From NCBI RefSeq assembly GCF_000373765.1, contig NZ_KB892386.1:5308-69307 (forward strand): a DNA stretch of 64,000 nt, in the 5' to 3' direction. The number at the start of each line of letters is the position of its first letter. Within the stretch, counting starts at the first letter, position 1. The position numbers were made by a program, and so were the translations under genes. Below the pieces are notes generated by a model. It made no database searches and was not told the DNA's origin. It worked only from the letters and a program-made list of their open reading frames with translations. The DNA comes from Legionella shakespearei DSM 23087 (GTDB lineage: Bacteria > Pseudomonadota > Gammaproteobacteria > Legionellales > Legionellaceae). Shown one piece after another: positions 45,001-53,427 of the stretch.

Positions 45001-46036
45001 GCCATGCATGAAGTCCCCTTAATGCTGAAGGTACAATAAAATCATCACCATAAAGAATCGCTTCAAGGCGACGCAGAGACAATTTATCTCTAAGATTTTT
45101 ACTTAACCATTGTGCTGCTAAAAACTCAGCTATCGTTCTATGACAAGGCACTAAAATATTATTGCTATTTAATCTAAATAACATGCTAGATAAGATATAT
45201 TTAGATAATTTTAATTTATCACTATCCTGTATTAAGTCATTTATTTGGGGTGCAGCAGGATTTTTTTCGCCATTAATAGAAATGCCTATGCTATCTGATA
45301 GTAATAGTTGAGCAAAAATAAAACCCGCTGTTTCAATTAATGTTTGAGAACTCGGGGGTATTTGTTTTGATCTATGTATATTACTATGCTCTTTAACAAG
45401 TGCGATACAAGCATGTTCATACAATTCTCGTCTGGATGATGGCCATGCTCCTCGTTGCTTAATAGCTTTTAAAAATAGTTGTAAATTTTTAGGGTTTCTT
45501 ATGAGCTCAACAACGTTTTCTTGCCGGGCTTTTAATAAAAAATCATGAGCATCAACACTCTCATCTATTGCATTAATAAATTGTATAATTTCATTGTCAC
45601 TAAATGGAATCAAGTGACCAATAGTTGGTGTTTTTTTCCACCTACTTTCAATGATTATGATATTCAATGAATGTTGCCAATCTGCCGAGCGGCATGAGAG
45701 TATAAAATTAGGCTTCACGTGGTTTGATAATTTACATAATATGCTATCAGCCAAAGTAGAACCCTCATTGTATGTAGTTACCTCATCCACTCCATCAATG
45801 ATTACTTTAGAAGGGCAAGAAACCTCTTCAATAGTTGGATATAAATTGATTGCTGAAGCTATAAAGAAAGGTGAGTTGGTTGTCTCTTCAAATTTTTCCA
45901 AGAGAGCTGATTTTCCTGCTCCTGGCTCACCTAGTAATACCAACGGTCCTTGTATAAGAAAGAACTCTTCATCCATATAGATGTGTGGCTCACCTTTATT
46001 ATCAAAAACTTGTATTTTTCTTGATATATAGTTCAT
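42065..46036 (-). CDS. NACHT/STAND-like NTPase with C-terminal PD-(D/E)XK nuclease domain
   Basis: 1323 residues. Walker A GEPGAGKS at 36-43, NACHT-type Walker B VIIDGVDE at 78-85, and FILSCRSADW at about 111-120. The middle (400-1150) is helical and repeat-like, suited to sensing. The last about 110 residues carry TRCDILCTY ... LPIEIKGQW, with D1225, E1238 and K1240 in the spacing of a PD-(D/E)XK nuclease. Known Avs proteins place the effector at the N-terminus; here it is C-terminal. It starts on the base after the vsr stop, so it belongs to the restriction operon. Probable antiphage sensor-nuclease (inference). Confidence 0.8.
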   Translation of the reverse strand: MNYISRKIQVFDNKGEPHIYMDEEFFLIQGPLVLLGEPGAGKSALLEKFEETTNSPFFIASAINLYPTIEEVSCPSKVIIDGVDEVTTYNEGSTLADSILCKLSNHVKPNFILSCRSADWQHSLNIIIIESRWKKTPTIGHLIPFSDNEIIQFINAIDESVDAHDFLLKARQENVVELIRNPKNLQLFLKAIKQRGAWPSSRRELYEHACIALVKEHSNIHRSKQIPPSSQTLIETAGFIFAQLLLSDSIGISINGEKNPAAPQINDLIQDSDKLKLSKYILSSMLFRLNSNNILVPCHRTIAEFLAAQWLSKNLRDKLSLRRLEAILYGDDFIVPSALRGLHAWLATFYQHDRNCFVMRDPYGYLKYGDPSVLTIEQARLLLASLQRVAIEDPYFRENDWHSSIGGEFLKPELKEDILAILHCKNTPFHLSYLIIQSIGLTKSNKLIDEMKDELIEILLDKNFSLTERNGIVECLSNCSVQVDWLNLYNQLRKMGDTNSLQVIIEIFKRKTRLINGSQLAEVILKIIDTPDEDSTFYIGLGYRLFNKLSLEHLEDCMGIFQNCLTMKEEPQKDSYKIQATMFQLIDERLVHNPKPDAKQLWSWLSTLDRDLHNRIHQDDKIRTFLLSDEDYRRKIQCAAIEMSSSSEDLWLILCLSHSWLWVIENDIKYQLQNILTLDIDDKDLRWKEIVRWIFVYQPFTGSALEYARTQASDSLILQSHLNDIETGREKAKKELQKFAKDKEIRTLSEKKQTVKRHTQYSAIQEQVLSGSHINAILQIAKAYLGWFNDIDGNGPKERVAELVGKDFLALEGIIAVIENNIVPSAQELIDLRVNQNLISPFEPILIAYCDLVFTQGKALSDIPINIAQSALVAYQLNHIIMGNGLSPQIKEQLEVIVFNDGRSKEMFIYEVIEPYLNSTDKFVPWLSQLKQESFFKDIAGVAAIKWLKEHPDLDCDKLREVLTIAICHAPEDLKPIIRKRIDDPSFEISTNKDLWLGASFIVDFEYHMQRLNDYATSNKNTLWKIEHFMFVNKQISIYWPKLNEHQLRFIIKHYGPEFPPVSCPEGGWEGNENPWDAYKLISNAIKKIALITTIESRNYINNLIEDNNLIHYRDELKHALANNKRNHALATKNFTLLEVQSVLLNEEPTGPKDLQLLLIDQLENFQKRLKHSETDEYKTYWNDNTPHVENYCRDRIIAALNPYLERFNVRLHKEGARSDETRCDILCTYNTIDLPIEIKGQWHPKMWTAASDQLKNYTNDYHTNGIGLYIVLWFGNIPEQIKPPKAWKRKRPKSVDEMRNYLRDCYQDLPEETKIYVLDLSK

Positions 46037-46474
46037 TTAAGCTTCAGTCTCAATTTGAGATAAGTTACTAAGTAAAAACTTCTCTACATTATCTAATATA
46101 GAATTATTATCAGTTTTATTTAGTTCACATTCCCACACGATCATAATTCTCCAACCTAAATTTTGAAGCTCTTTTATATTCTTCTTGTCTCGTTCGGTAT
46201 TAGATTTGAATTTAGTTTCCCAAAAATCTTTTCGCGTCGAAGGAGTCGTTGTGTGTTTACATCCATGACGATGCCAGAAACAACCATTAACAAAAATAAC
46301 AGCTTTGTATTTTGAAAAAACCAAGTCTGGCGAACCAGGTAGCTTTCTATTATGCAATCGATAACGAAATCCCATGCCGTGCAATGCTTTTCTTAATTTC
46401 ATTTCGGGGTTAGTGTTCCGGGATTTGATTTGACTCATATTCCAGCTTCTTTTTTCAGGAGAAATTTTATCCAT
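46037..46474 (-). CDS. vsr: Vsr-type very-short-patch endonuclease
   Basis: 145 residues: RSWNMSQIKSRNTNPEMKLRKAL, SPDLVFSKYKAVIFVNGCFWH, HRHGCKH, and RIMIVWECEL are all hallmark blocks, including the catalytic Asp and the zinc-binding His/Cys set. Vsr cuts at T:G mismatches arising from deaminated 5-methylcytosine. It overlaps the HNH gene by one base. Its presence fits a C5 methylase with a CCWGG-like target. Confidence 0.93.
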   Translation of the reverse strand: MDKISPEKRSWNMSQIKSRNTNPEMKLRKALHGMGFRYRLHNRKLPGSPDLVFSKYKAVIFVNGCFWHRHGCKHTTTPSTRKDFWETKFKSNTERDKKNIKELQNLGWRIMIVWECELNKTDNNSILDNVEKFLLSNLSQIETEA

Positions 46475-47310
46475 TATTTTCGCTTACTTAAAATATGAAT
46501 TAATTCTTTTGGCAAAAAAGCAGGTTTTCTCCGATGTAACATTGAATGACAGTTCGGACAGATGGGTATAAGATCCTTTGCCGGATTGAGAACATAAGCT
46601 GCGCCCATTTCAGAGAGTGGTATAACATGATGCACATGAATAAACCCATCACCTAATTCGCCAAAGACATCTCCAAAACTAAAGCCACATATTTTGCAGT
46701 CGGTTCCATGAACTTCTATACAAGCTGCTCTGTTTATTCGGCTTCGTTCAAAATGTTTAACAACTTTGAGCAAAGCGGTTCCCTCAACTTCTCCTTCCGA
46801 TAGAGGCTCCTTCACTTCTTCAAGAGGCAATAATGCTATTGCAAGTCCAAAAAATCCTGTTGCCCATGGGAAGACTGCATCAAAATCATAACCAGTTTCA
46901 TTTTCAACAATGACTCCTATTTTCTTCATAGCTATTGATATATTTTCCCAGGTCCTTGGCCATGAAGAAGGCTCTGATGCATTCACTTGTTGATGATCAA
47001 AGTTAAGTAAGACACTAGCTCCCTTAAATTTTAAAGAATCAGAGAAAACTGCAAATGCTGCCTTTTGCGATTCGCTTGCTGATCTAGTACCTTTCACTAA
47101 TTCTGAAGCATAATTACCAGGAATGAATAAGGCGTTAATTGTTCTCCATCCTAAATGAAATTCGACTTGGAATGATATTGTGTGCTCTATCCCGCTCGGC
47201 CGAATAATGACCTTTTGCCCATTATTCTCTAGAGAAGAATAAGCATCAACTTCCAAACCAAACCGTTCTGTCAATGCCTTAGAAAGATGTTTGGTGTCAA
47301 TCATATTCAT
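46474..47310 (-). CDS. HNH endonuclease (McrA-like) with novel N-terminal domain
   Basis: 278 residues. The HNH module lies at 195-262: CKIC (205-208), IHVHHVIPLS (224-233) and CPNCHSMLHRR (251-261), with two zinc-binding Cys pairs. The first 180 residues (RPSGIEHTISFQVEFHLGWRTI) have no family I can name. Probable DNA-cutting subunit of the operon. Start shares the TAATG junction with the GHKL gene. Confidence 0.88.
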   Translation of the reverse strand: MNMIDTKHLSKALTERFGLEVDAYSSLENNGQKVIIRPSGIEHTISFQVEFHLGWRTINALFIPGNYASELVKGTRSASESQKAAFAVFSDSLKFKGASVLLNFDHQQVNASEPSSWPRTWENISIAMKKIGVIVENETGYDFDAVFPWATGFFGLAIALLPLEEVKEPLSEGEVEGTALLKVVKHFERSRINRAACIEVHGTDCKICGFSFGDVFGELGDGFIHVHHVIPLSEMGAAYVLNPAKDLIPICPNCHSMLHRRKPAFLPKELIHILSKRK

Positions 47311-48908
47311 TATTCATCCAAGTCAGGTTCAGGAAGATCTTCTACCAATTTTCTCAATAATCGAGATACTTCAAAGCGCAGTTCTTCAAAGTGGGTTTTT
47401 GTTGCCTCATTTATCGTTCCTAATTCTGCTTCAATCAGAGCCCATAAAAGCGAATCCATACCTTGAATGGTTACATCTGAGGCCAGATTAGGAATATAAA
47501 CTTTATGGTAAAAAGGATGACCTGTATTGATTCTGACAGCATGGTGACCTTCTATGATCGCAGGTGCCCACAATATTCCATCGTCAATACTTTCTGAAGG
47601 TTGAATGCAAACTTGTCCGGGTGCATAAGCTTCTCCAACCTTCAGTTTCAGGCGGATTGTGCCTGATTTATTTTTTACATCAACGGCTCCTGAGCTAGGA
47701 TCAACGACAGTTACTTCTGCTGTTCGCAGATCCTGTTCTTTCCCAGAAATTGAGCGATTTGAACCATTATGGGCATCTTTGGCTTCTTCACTCACTTTTT
47801 TACGCTGACCTTTTCTGTAGCGTTCATTAGCAGCATTTCTTGGTGCCGGTAAGAATTCATTTAGAACCCAGTTATATAACTCTTCATTAAGAAGAATTCT
47901 GGATTTTTTAATGTCAACCTGAAAGGCTTCATCTGATTCATGGTTGAATGAAAATTCAACTCTTAACAATGACAGGTGAGGCTCTTTCGTGAACATACCG
48001 AGCCAATCAGCAGGATGAATAAGGCGGTTTTCCCGGTAAATGTAAATGCCCTGCATGTTGTTCGCAAGACGAGCGTTTTTAGCTTCATCTTGAGTAGAAA
48101 AGTGCTCTCTTCTAGGAAGTACAAAAGCTCTAATACAGAATTCAACAATGCTGCCATCAGGAAGCTCTGCTTTAAGATTTTTTTCGGCAACTAGTTCAGT
48201 TTCGTTCTCATTTTCACAGAATGGGTCCCAAAAAGGCACAATTTGGCCATTCAATGTTATTTTAATATTTTTGGCCCGAGTATCTGCCTCATTCAAAAAG
48301 CGCTGATAAACCATGGCAGCATGATCTTTAAAATTAGCTATAACCTTCTCAAGCGCTTTACGGGCAGGCTTTCCATTTGAATCAGAATAATTCTTCATTA
48401 ACCGATCAACCTTTTCCCATATAACTAGTGTTCCGGATGATTCTGCAGACACTTCATTTAAAAGTTCTTTTTCATAGCTTGTTGGGGAATCGATGAGTAG
48501 TTGCCAATCTGCTACACTACCCACATGATCTAAGTCCCAAGTTGCTTTTATCAACTCACTGTCAGAAGTGTTTCTTGTAACAACTGAAAGCTTTCGACAG
48601 AATGCTGTTGATGCTGTCTTTAGTCCCATACCAAATTTACCTAGTCGTTTAGGGTCCACACGGCCTTGGGCACCATAAGTCATGCCATCCAGAAGGGTAG
48701 GTTCGTCCATTCCGCAGCCGTTATCTGCTACTGTAACTATTATATCGCCATCTGGATCCATATTGATTCTGACATCGATTTCGGTTGCACCTGCATCAAC
48801 AGAGTTGTCTATAATATCTGCAAGTGCCGTGTTGAAGTTATATCCGGTATCCCTCAGTCCTTCAATGAGTCTGGCTGGGTTCGGTGGCAGAGTATGTTTT
48901 CTAGTCAT
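47310..48908 (-). CDS. GHKL ATPase (MutL/MORC-like) restriction subunit
   Basis: 532 residues from ATG 48908. GHKL boxes: NTALADIIDNSVDAGATEID (26-45), VADNGCGMDEP (60-70) and LGKFGMGLKTAS (89-100). A transducer domain with YRENRLIH and FQVDIKKSRILLNEEL follows. MORC/MutL-like ATPases in bacterial restriction operons were described by Iyer, Abhiman and Aravind (2008, from memory). ATP-driven dimer closure probably clamps DNA and activates the nuclease. Confidence 0.88.
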   Translation of the reverse strand: MTRKHTLPPNPARLIEGLRDTGYNFNTALADIIDNSVDAGATEIDVRINMDPDGDIIVTVADNGCGMDEPTLLDGMTYGAQGRVDPKRLGKFGMGLKTASTAFCRKLSVVTRNTSDSELIKATWDLDHVGSVADWQLLIDSPTSYEKELLNEVSAESSGTLVIWEKVDRLMKNYSDSNGKPARKALEKVIANFKDHAAMVYQRFLNEADTRAKNIKITLNGQIVPFWDPFCENENETELVAEKNLKAELPDGSIVEFCIRAFVLPRREHFSTQDEAKNARLANNMQGIYIYRENRLIHPADWLGMFTKEPHLSLLRVEFSFNHESDEAFQVDIKKSRILLNEELYNWVLNEFLPAPRNAANERYRKGQRKKVSEEAKDAHNGSNRSISGKEQDLRTAEVTVVDPSSGAVDVKNKSGTIRLKLKVGEAYAPGQVCIQPSESIDDGILWAPAIIEGHHAVRINTGHPFYHKVYIPNLASDVTIQGMDSLLWALIEAELGTINEATKTHFEELRFEVSRLLRKLVEDLPEPDLDE

Positions 48909-48922
48909 ATTGTTCTCTCGTT

Positions 48923-49345
48923 TTATATTTTTACAACTTTCCAAGAATTACTGAGTTTCAGCGGTTCATCACCTTTTTTATGAATATCGATTTTTTTATA
49001 ATTCACATAATAAAATCCGTCAAAATTTCTTGACAAGGTTAAAGTATCTCCTGATTTAAGGTTGTAGGCATTCATATATCGAGTCATACTGGTCAGACGA
49101 TATTCATTACGGGTTCCACCAAAAAATTTGCTATTGTAATATATGAATGAAAAAGACCACTGTTCACCAAGGTGATCTTTAAAAGTAATCAGAAATCTTG
49201 GATTTTTTTCATTGCTGTCAAATGAAGGAAAAAATGAAAGTATTTCCTGATTTTTAGGAATAAGAATACCAGCCTGATGACCTCCTGTTTCTCCTGTATC
49301 ATTTCGACTCAATATTTTCTCAATCGCATTGGTTCTTGGATTCAC
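48923..49345 (-). CDS. Stand-alone EcoRII-N / B3-like DNA-recognition protein
   Basis: 140 residues, GTG start overlapping the SNF2 stop (GTGA). Conserved blocks DTGETGGHQAGILIPKNQEI, FSFIYYNSKFFGGTRNEYRL and LKSGDTLTLSRN match the N-terminal effector-binding domain of R.EcoRII. The catalytic C-terminal EcoRII domain is absent. It probably supplies sequence recognition to the other subunits, pointing to a CCWGG-type site. Confidence 0.82.
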   Translation of the reverse strand: MNPRTNAIEKILSRNDTGETGGHQAGILIPKNQEILSFFPSFDSNEKNPRFLITFKDHLGEQWSFSFIYYNSKFFGGTRNEYRLTSMTRYMNAYNLKSGDTLTLSRNFDGFYYVNYKKIDIHKKGDEPLKLSNSWKVVKI

Positions 49346-51309
49346 TTGTTCTCTCCTTGCGGACTCAAATTCGGTGAGAGGTTAATGGCTCTTGCTATAT
49401 CAGCTGCTTCTACTTCGGTTGCTTCGGTACCGACTACAGCTGTTTCTGCCAATAAACGTTTGCGCTCAAGTCTGTCATTAATTACATCTTCCACTGTATT
49501 GGGATAAAACAAACGATGGACAGTTACTGGCAATGTTTGGCCTCTGCGAAATGCACGAGCAGTTGCCTGATCTTCAATTGCTGGATTCCATTCAAGTGTA
49601 TAATGAATTACATGGTTGGCTGCTGTAATATTCAGCCCAGTTCCTGCTGCTTTAGGATTCAATATCAAAATCGCGGGTCCATTTACTTCTGAAAACTGAT
49701 CAACCAACTTCTGCCGATTCTCAACAGGTGTTCTTCCATCAATCTGCCAGGCTGGAATATTAAAGCGTATTGGTATATCAGATAAAAGTATGTCAGACAT
49801 CATAATAAATGATGTAAAGACTATAACTTTTTCTTGGTTAAGAACAATTTCATCAACAATTTCAATCAGTCTTCGGTATTTGGAGCTTTTTAGGAGTGAA
49901 ATTTCGGATACCCCAACATTTTCCTCAACAAGTAAAGGATGCGTACAGTATTGACGAAGACGTAATAGAGAAATCAGAGAAGCAGATTTACCATACTCAT
50001 CAGCTACTTTTTTACGGATACATTCATAATTACTTCCTTCCTTATCATCCATGTTAACTGGTTGTGGGATAATTATCTTTTCAGGTAGATCGGTTGCAAC
50101 ATCTGCAACTCTTCGTCTAAGTATGAGTGGTGATATTATTACCTCAAGATTTTCAGCACTTTCCTGGTTATCACTATAATTCCTATCGAAATCTTCACGC
50201 GTGCCGAGAAATCCGGGACAAGAGAAATCCATGATTGACCAGAGATCTACTAATCGATTCTCAATTGGTGTTCCAGTAACAGCAATGCCGACATTGCGTT
50301 TTAGTCCTTTTGCCGCGATTGCTCGCCGTGTTTCTTGATTCTTGATTGCCTGTGCTTCATCTAGGACAACAAAAGCCCATTCGACCATTGCAAGTAGTCC
50401 CTGATCCCTGACTACTGTTTCATATGAACTGATAACAATATCATATTTTTTCAATTGTGAAGGAAAGCCTGTTCGGTCGTTACCTGAGTGAACGTGAACT
50501 GACATTTTTGGAGAAAAACGTGCAAACTCCCTTCGCCAGTTTTCTAAAAGTGTTGCAGGAGCAATAATTAAAGATGGTTGTCCCCACTTAATTTTGAAGT
50601 AGCTTAGCACTGCAATAATCTGAAGAGTTTTTCCTAATCCCATTTCGTCTGCAAGAATACATCCTAATCCTTCTTCAGAAATGCTTTTAAGCCAAGAAAA
50701 ACCATTTTTCTGATATGGATAGAGAGTAGCCTTAAAACCATGTTCTGCCAGAAGATTTAAAGCTCTATCACAGCTGAGGTTTACGTGATCTGAATTATCA
50801 GGTCCTGCAACAACTGAACAAAATGACACTAAAGATGAACCTGATTTAATCAAGTCTAAGGTCTGTCTCAGCGAAATTATTCCAAATTCAGATATGCGAC
50901 TTACTCGAAGGACATCTTGGATTTCCTTGATATTATCATCTAGAAGAGGGAACCACTCCATCTGATTAATAATAATTTGATCTGATTCTGGGAACTCCTG
51001 TATCGAATATGATTGACCATAGGATATTGCAGATAACTCTACAATCGGCCTATTTAGACTATCTGACGGTATTTTTAGTAAGATTTTAAGTTCGCAAGGA
51101 AATCTATTGAAATGTATGGAAGGAAGAGCTTCGGATGGTTTTAAACTAACAGGGACTCCATTAACAGTTGATATATCTTTAAACTCTACACGCACGATAT
51201 CAGCTGCACTAAGATTGTGAATTGTATCTGCAATCTTAATGCAAACTTTCTTTTCCGCTAATATCCAGCCTTTGAATAGATCTCCTGTGTTTTCTTGTGA
51301 GTCCACCAT
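49342..51309 (-). CDS. SNF2-family helicase/translocase
   Basis: 655 residues. Motif I ILADEMGLGKTLQII (218-232), motif II VVLDEAQ (314-320), TGTPIENRLVDLWSI, and C-terminal motifs VIVFTSFIMMSDIL, IDGRTPVENRQ, NPKAAGTGLNIT and ARAFRRGQT. An extra N-terminal region of about 190 residues is unassigned. Likely moves on DNA in an ATP-dependent restriction complex. Confidence 0.93.
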   Translation of the reverse strand: MVDSQENTGDLFKGWILAEKKVCIKIADTIHNLSAADIVRVEFKDISTVNGVPVSLKPSEALPSIHFNRFPCELKILLKIPSDSLNRPIVELSAISYGQSYSIQEFPESDQIIINQMEWFPLLDDNIKEIQDVLRVSRISEFGIISLRQTLDLIKSGSSLVSFCSVVAGPDNSDHVNLSCDRALNLLAEHGFKATLYPYQKNGFSWLKSISEEGLGCILADEMGLGKTLQIIAVLSYFKIKWGQPSLIIAPATLLENWRREFARFSPKMSVHVHSGNDRTGFPSQLKKYDIVISSYETVVRDQGLLAMVEWAFVVLDEAQAIKNQETRRAIAAKGLKRNVGIAVTGTPIENRLVDLWSIMDFSCPGFLGTREDFDRNYSDNQESAENLEVIISPLILRRRVADVATDLPEKIIIPQPVNMDDKEGSNYECIRKKVADEYGKSASLISLLRLRQYCTHPLLVEENVGVSEISLLKSSKYRRLIEIVDEIVLNQEKVIVFTSFIMMSDILLSDIPIRFNIPAWQIDGRTPVENRQKLVDQFSEVNGPAILILNPKAAGTGLNITAANHVIHYTLEWNPAIEDQATARAFRRGQTLPVTVHRLFYPNTVEDVINDRLERKRLLAETAVVGTEATEVEAADIARAINLSPNLSPQGENK

Positions 51310-51311
51310 AT

Positions 51312-52577
51312 TCAGCCCTTACTATGAAACATCTTTGCAATTTCTTTGGCCGTAGATTTTATAGCAGGTACAACTACGCTGTTTCCTATTTGTTTATATG
51401 CTTGGGTGTTTGATACAGGAAAAATAAAATTTTGAGGATCATATCCTTGTAGCTGCATTGCTTCTTCTACTGACAATCTTCTTGGGCGATTCCCTTGTTG
51501 CTCAATCAATATTTCTGCGCCGTCTTTATGGTACCTTGCAGAAATTGTACGGGTTATATCATCTTTGGAAATTGGGAATTGATGTACTTTATATCCAAAA
51601 CCATTTCCTTTTGCTGCGTGATTTGCTTTATGACGTTCCAATGTATCCCAAGTTCCCGGTCCAAGGGTATAACCTTTAAGATTGCTATTTATAATTGATG
51701 ATAAAGCAGGATAGTTATAACCTGCCTCTGGTTCACTCGGGATAACAATATTTTCTTTTTTTATATCAAGTTGTGTTGGATCATATCCAACAATAAATAC
51801 TCTCTCACGGTGCTGTGGAACCCATTTTGCTCCATCAATGATTTTCCAGTTTATTACATAGCCCAGAACGTCTTCTAGAGTTTGACGGATTATCTCAAAT
51901 GTCTCACCTTTGTCGTGAGAAATTAGGTTTTTTACATTCTCTAGCATGAAAGCTTTGGGGCGTTTAATACGAAGAATTTCTTTTATCTCAAAAAATAAAG
52001 TGCCTTGAGTTTCATCATCAAACCCATGCTTTCGTCCAAGCGAGTTTTTTTTCGAAACACCTGCTAGTGAAAAAGGTTGACAAGGAAAACCTGCGCAAAG
52101 CACATCGTGATCAGGAATTTTCTCTTTGTTGATATTACGGATATCACCATAGGGAGTTTCACCATAATTGGCTTCATAAGTTTTTTTTGCATATTTATCC
52201 CATTCACTAGAGAAAACACATTTTCCTCCAGCACTTTGAAAAGCTTGTCGGAAACCTCCTATTCCTGCAAAAAGATCAATAAAAGTGAAATTCCATGATT
52301 TTGGAGGTGGGTAAGGAAAATCATCCCAAGATAATTGTAGCAATGGCTGATATATCTCGTAAGCATCTGCAATCAGGTGTTTATCATTAATTTCATCTGG
52401 CTTTATGCTTTTAGGAAGAAGTTTAGAAAGGACATGTCTTGCATGGTTGGCTGTAAAAAAAGGTGGCAGTGTTCTTGGAAATTGCAACCAATGGGTCAAT
52501 GCAGCTCGCATTTCACTGTTCTCAGCGCTCATTTCCAAAGTTGGGAGACATGCCTCTATTGCTAAATTATATTTCAT
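51312..52577 (-). CDS. DNA (cytosine-5) methyltransferase
   Basis: 421 residues. Motif I FIDLFAGIGGFRQAF (99-113), catalytic Cys166 in GFPCQPFSLAG, motif VI LENVKNLISHDKG, VIII QHRERVFIVGY, IX RRLSVEEAMQLQGYDP and X QIGNSVVVPAI. The 90-residue N-terminal extension recalls Dcm/M.EcoRII. It marks self DNA for the operon. Begins 2 bp after the HTH gene. Confidence 0.94.
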   Translation of the reverse strand: MKYNLAIEACLPTLEMSAENSEMRAALTHWLQFPRTLPPFFTANHARHVLSKLLPKSIKPDEINDKHLIADAYEIYQPLLQLSWDDFPYPPPKSWNFTFIDLFAGIGGFRQAFQSAGGKCVFSSEWDKYAKKTYEANYGETPYGDIRNINKEKIPDHDVLCAGFPCQPFSLAGVSKKNSLGRKHGFDDETQGTLFFEIKEILRIKRPKAFMLENVKNLISHDKGETFEIIRQTLEDVLGYVINWKIIDGAKWVPQHRERVFIVGYDPTQLDIKKENIVIPSEPEAGYNYPALSSIINSNLKGYTLGPGTWDTLERHKANHAAKGNGFGYKVHQFPISKDDITRTISARYHKDGAEILIEQQGNRPRRLSVEEAMQLQGYDPQNFIFPVSNTQAYKQIGNSVVVPAIKSTAKEIAKMFHSKG

Positions 52578-52579
52578 TT

Positions 52580-52786
52580 TTATTCCCTTTGTTTTTTTGC
52601 AGAGGACACTACTAAATCAGCACTTCCCGCTTCGACCCAAGCATCAACTTGAGAAACTTTAAACTTCCAAAGCCGTCCAATTTTATGGGCAGGCATTTTT
52701 TTTTCATTGATCCAATTATAAATAGTATCTCTTTTAACTCCGAGATACTCACCAATTTCATCAACCGATAACCACCTATCATTCAT
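52580..52786 (-). CDS. MerR/excisionase-type helix-turn-helix regulator of the defence operon
   Basis: 68 residues from ATG 52786: WLSVDEIGEYLGVKRDTIYNWINEKKMPAHKIGRLWKF is the small winged HTH of excisionase-type proteins. First gene of the restriction operon. It may act as a controller protein delaying restriction until methylation is established. A 10-bp palindrome (aaaccggttt, 52870-52879) upstream is a possible site. Confidence 0.85.
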   Translation of the reverse strand: MNDRWLSVDEIGEYLGVKRDTIYNWINEKKMPAHKIGRLWKFKVSQVDAWVEAGSADLVVSSAKKQRE

Positions 52787-53024
52787 TGCTTTTCTCTTAT
52801 GATTATTTTTGCAATATAAAAACAAGTATAGCCAATGAAAACAATATTACATTAGGCTAAAAAGGGTTAAAACCGGTTTATGCTAATAAATTTATTTTGA
52901 TTAATCAATTTACAAGCATGAATATAGTCAGAGTGTTCTAATATTGATTTATTTTGGTGGATGGATCTGTTCTTTATCGTCTCAAAAATCATAGAACAGA
53001 TCTGGTGTTATAGAATTAAAAGCG

Positions 53025-53267
53025 TTAATTACCAATCAACATGGTGAAATAATCAAATAGATTGTGTGCCTTCGATGGCCCTAAGTACTCTTTTCCAGCC
53101 AATACTTGGCTAAGCATCAAAGGGCTGGCCTCAAGTATATGGGCTAGCCCTTTACAGTCCAGTTCACTGTACGACAGAATATAATCAATCAAATATTTCT
53201 GAGTATCTTTTTTTAATTGAAATTTAACATCAATAACGGGTTCAGCAACTTCGATAAAACATTCCAT
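53025..53267 (-). CDS. Small HTH-like protein
   Basis: 80 residues with GAGG upstream of the ATG. The C-terminal half (LAHILEASPLMLSQVLAGKEYLGPSKAHNLFDYF) reads like a Cro/XRE-type helix-turn-helix. It could be an antitoxin or regulator, but no toxin partner is visible next to it. The flanking gaps (52787-53024 and 53268-53427) show no other gene. Confidence 0.6.
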   Translation of the reverse strand: MECFIEVAEPVIDVKFQLKKDTQKYLIDYILSYSELDCKGLAHILEASPLMLSQVLAGKEYLGPSKAHNLFDYFTMLIGN

Positions 53268-53427
53268 GTAACATCCTCGCTTTCATACTATTACGGCATA
53301 GTCCAGTTGAAAATCAGTAAACCATAGCTGTGATATCGATAAAATTAGTTTTTTTACCTGGAAAAGATCAGAGGTAATAAGCAATTCTGATTTATTTGTT
53401 GTCAATGGTTATCGTTTTATACTCCTT

